A stretch of DNA of 64,000 nt from Varroa destructor (lineage: Eukaryota; Arthropoda; Arachnida; Mesostigmata; Varroidae). The notes beneath the pieces were generated by a model. The model worked only from the letters and a program-made list of their open reading frames with translations. It made no database searches and was not told the DNA's origin. The first letter of the stretch is position 1. Each line of letters opens with the position of its first letter. Positions 61,151 to 64,000 of the stretch are shown here, in pieces. Made by a program: the position numbers and the translations under genes. Where the stretch lies: NCBI RefSeq assembly GCF_002443255.2, contig NW_019211456.1:24731061-24795060 (forward strand), given 5' to 3'.

Positions 61151-61450
61151 TGTCGATTTCTGACTCAACAGGTCGGATCAAATCGGTCAGCGCGACGCTG
61201 TTTCATCATCGTGGTCTCGTCGGTAGGAACAGAGTCCTACAGTAGAACCGATCTCATCAGAGATAATAGCTGCATCGGATATCCGATCGGAACGCTTTCG
61301 ACTAGCCTTAAATCATCGCCAGTAAAAGCTACTACTCGTACTCGCCCCCCCCCCCACCCCCCTGCTTCTGGCGCCGGAATGGTCGTGCGACCGATCATTG
61401 ATGCGGACCGAAAAAAAGAAGAGTCGTTCCTCCAGCGATTTCCTCCGTAG
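61151..61450 (+). CDS. GC-rich open frame crossing a poly-C tract, unrecognised
   Basis: Open from 61151 to the stop at 61448-61450. It contains a proline run encoded by the poly-C tract and an acidic/basic end (IIDADRKKEE). The frame across the C run depends on exact homopolymer length. It could be an exon or a promoter-proximal CpG-rich segment. Confidence 0.18.
   Translation, partial: CRFLTQQVGSNRSARRCFIIVVSSVGTESYSRTDLIRDNSCIGYPIGTLSTSLKSSPVKATTRTRPPPHPPASGAGMVVRPIIDADRKKEESFLQRFPP
61346..61363. repeat. Poly-C tract interrupted by one A
   Basis: C runs on both sides of a single A. Length is prone to slippage and sequencing error. Confidence 0.9.
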
Positions 61451-62182
61451 TATTCGTAGCTAAAGGGAATTGGTCACGGTCGAAAGAGTACTACTATATG
61501 TTTGCATCCTGTGGCCCGTAAGTTGGAGAGAGTTCGGAAGAGGTCGACGACTAGAACGGCCGGGCTTCATGGCGCGAACAAGCAAGCCGCTTAGCTAACG
61601 TGATACGCGCTTTGCCATTTATCTATTGTGCGAATAATATGTATGTGTTTCAGGCCGAAGCATGCTAAGTTTAGCGATTAGGATTACTATTCATTCTGGT
61701 TTATCGGCCAGTAACATTGAATAGTTTCGTCGTGCATATTAAGATCTTTATCTGAGCGGATTGCAGCTAATATCTATTGAACTCAAGTGCTAATTACCTT
61801 TAGTGTACAGTGAATTGAATCAAAGTTCTAAGGAGCGTTGATGACTTAAGGTATGACAGCACATGAACTTAAGTGGTCCTTAAGCTATTCCGCATTAAGC
61901 CTTTTCATTGACATTCGTATTAGAAATCTTAATATGAAACGATAGATAAATGCTATACAATTTGTACAAATAGCGCAAGCCCTATTTTTAACGATCATCC
62001 TTTCTACATGAATTGCAAGAGAGGTGAATTTGGCCTGAACGCTCGTCGAATCGTATTGTCTATCTAAGCGAAACAAGGATCGTATGTATCCTACTGGATC
62101 AAAGATTTAACGAGCACTGAAATTAAAGCACGATAATTCGAAATACGAACAAACGAAACATTTTATCTATAGGCTATTTTAC
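61451..62182. other. Intergenic DNA, no firm gene
   Basis: A minus-strand frame at 61885-62076 begins near an acceptor (GTTTCGCTTAG) and has a short Cys cluster (ACAICTNC). It could follow the candidate exon at 62183-62460 in phase, but has no further support. Confidence 0.35.
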
Positions 62183-62460
62183 GCAGGTGAAACATCCACC
62201 GTTTTATGGCTGGAACGTATGGCCCAGCATCTGTCGAAGACGCGTATTTGGCAATCGTCACAGCTTTTCTATCTGTTCGTCGAGTTGGTTCATTCATACT
62301 AACAATCTGACTGGCTACCTCGATGGTAAGATTTTTGATTTCGCGGTGGTATGTCAATTCCTCGAAAAGGTCGCCTTATTCATCCACCCTGAAGATGCTA
62401 TCATCTAACGTAGCTTCTTCGACGTTGTCTTTTAGCAGGCCGATACACAGCATGATAAAC
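62183..62460 (-). pseudogene. Candidate exon with one in-frame stop
   Basis: Between an acceptor (AATGATGTCAG) and a GTAAAA donor, the minus-strand frame is open for about 92 codons except for a TAA at 62376-62378, and its composition looks coding. A single C-to-T change in CAA would explain the stop. It may be a broken exon, two unrelated open stretches or an assembly error. No family is recognised. Confidence 0.2.
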
Positions 62461-64000
62461 CTGACATCATTTAAAATCGTATGATGTTATTATTGTTATA
62501 TGAATAGAATTTTTCTGGCCTTTCCAAAGTGTGTAGTTTGGAACAGGTGAATGAAGCAATTCTACCCACACTACAATTGGGCCTCGTTTCAATATAACCT
62601 ATTATCTTAGAATAAATAACAATTTGCGGGTCCTACTCAACATAGAAACGACAGTTTATAACGAGTGAAACATCGTTTTCATGATGAAACAGATTATTTG
62701 TGTCGTAGGCTAACTACCGTTTAGCTTAAGTAAACATTACTTGTTTCTGCTACACATAATGTTCCTAGGTTCGCAGGACAAGAGGAAGCAAAAGATCAAT
62801 ATGGTAACTTAGGAAAGCTATCGAATCTTTTGATTGATCCTGAATGGACACTGATAGGAAGAGTCAGATACAAGTCTGAATTTACATTTTATGACAGGTG
62901 TCACTTTGCTTGTTAACAATCGTGAATGTTAGTCTTAGCTGTGACGGGACACACGAAGGTCAGTCATCACATAATTACAACCACTATTCGAACGAACGAT
63001 AGAAAAGCTTAGGATGAAAATCAAAAGGTGGGTGTTTTATTTCTGCAAGGAGTAACAGATGGCTGGCGCTCATGAACAGGAGTATGTGCCCATGGTTACC
63101 TCATCAAGCAACAGAAAGACAGCTCCATATCCACTCAGTTAGCATAGGAAGTAGCATCACATACAGCGTTACAACGGTAGCCGACGAGGGAGTTTAGGCT
63201 TTTGCCGATACGAAGATACTCGAAAAAATAAATTTATTTCTAAATCGCACGTGTACCGTTTGAAAGCATGGCATCAACTGGCAGCGGATGGGTTTACCCA
63301 TATATATATGGGTATAAAAATAAATGCGATGACAAATTATATTGCTTTCGTATACGTCCATATAGATACTACATCGTTGAAAGCAATTAGAATCGCAAAC
63401 TGGACATAAGTACAGAAGGTGTAGCGTACGATCAGCGTAGGCTTAGAGTAAATAATGACGTAAAGCGCGACGTTTCCTTAAGCGTTTCTCTATTAAAGTG
63501 CGAATACATTGTATTTTATCTATATACACTGTGATCAATCTTTCTATATACAATAGTTAATCAGGAAGAGGGTCCATAACATATGTATATTTCCTATTTG
63601 GTATATTCTTGTAGATCACATTCAATTATTCCTATTATAATATTCATAAATCTAACGATGCTTAAGCGTTCGACAATGTAGTTTCATACTCACGTTGATA
63701 GACCTCTTTAGATAACTAGTCACCGAGTACTGCGAAAACTCAATTAGGGTCAACGTAAGGACCGTATAAAACCAACAACGATGTATCATCAGCTGCTACC
63801 CTACCGATTAGCTGTTTCATTCCACGAGCTATTGCAGAATCTAATGGATCTAACATTTCCAACCCAGCTATACTAACTAGTTCGTCACATTCCTACTAGC
63901 CCGTCTGAAAATGCCACTAGTGATTTACGATACGCTGAAGAAACAACAGGGATCTTCTCCCGTCTCTTTTACTGGGGAATTATTATTGGGGCCGGCACAA
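62461..64000. other. AT-rich end of window without recognisable gene
   Basis: Only short frames. A small palindromic TATA stretch at about 63296-63316 (ACCCATATATATATGGGT) is the only structure noticed. Confidence 0.5.

Noticed and set aside
61977..62010. CxIC-xx-C cluster resembling the start of a ZZ zinc finger
   Set aside because: Only a handful of residues match and the rest of the zinc-binding pattern is absent.
1..64000. Search for CRISPR arrays, rRNA, operons, phage or defence genes
   Set aside because: No spaced direct-repeat arrays, rRNA segments or bacterial gene organisation; the window is intron-containing eukaryotic DNA.

Overview
This is a eukaryotic genomic window of moderately AT-rich DNA. 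It holds short exons with GT/AG introns, many dinucleotide microsatellites, two 100-base assembly gaps (1807-1906 and 34957-35056) and long stretches with no recognisable gene. A cuticle/peritrophin-type chitin-binding protein and arthropod-style TATA and initiator elements point to an arthropod. A mite or other chelicerate would fit, but nothing in the sequence fixes the species.

Two genes can be rebuilt exon by exon with consistent splice phases. On the plus strand, 15533-21868 encodes in six exons a complete 384-residue 3-beta-hydroxysteroid dehydrogenase/isomerase-family protein with a nucleotide-binding glycine motif, a YxxxK active site and a C-terminal membrane segment; a polyadenylation signal follows at 22125. 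On the minus strand, 37422 down to 30755 encodes in at least ten exons a secreted protein of at least 420 residues. It has one chitin-binding type 2 (peritrophin-A, CBM14) domain set between long low-complexity arms rich in Gly, Ser, Arg, His, Tyr and Gln. A TATA element lies about 85 bases upstream of its start codon. Its last exon is unresolved.

Layout: 1-5300 is microsatellite-dense intergenic DNA. 5300-15500 has no assignable gene, but carries a near-perfect hairpin, scattered open minus-strand fragments and a CpG-rich island with a 124-codon ORF near 10.5-10.9 kb. 15.5-22.1 kb is the dehydrogenase gene; its 4.2-kb third intron contains a possible antisense nested gene (18489-19961) and a CpG-rich promoter-like patch near 20.24 kb. 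22.1-30.2 kb looks empty apart from a possible decayed retroelement piece. 30.2-37.5 kb is the chitin-binding gene. From 38 kb to the end there are only low-confidence exon candidates (about 47.4-48.1, 50.2, 52.3-52.9, 61.2 and 62.2-62.5 kb), tRNA-derived SINE-like copies and a striking 21-bp perfect hairpin at 45.27 kb.

The two firm genes face each other across about 8 kb and share no evident pathway: one is a membrane-bound steroid or lipid oxidoreductase, the other an extracellular cuticle or matrix protein. I found no CRISPR array, rRNA, intact tRNA, intact transposase or defence system. The low-confidence candidates rest only on open frames, splice-signal quality and phase compatibility.
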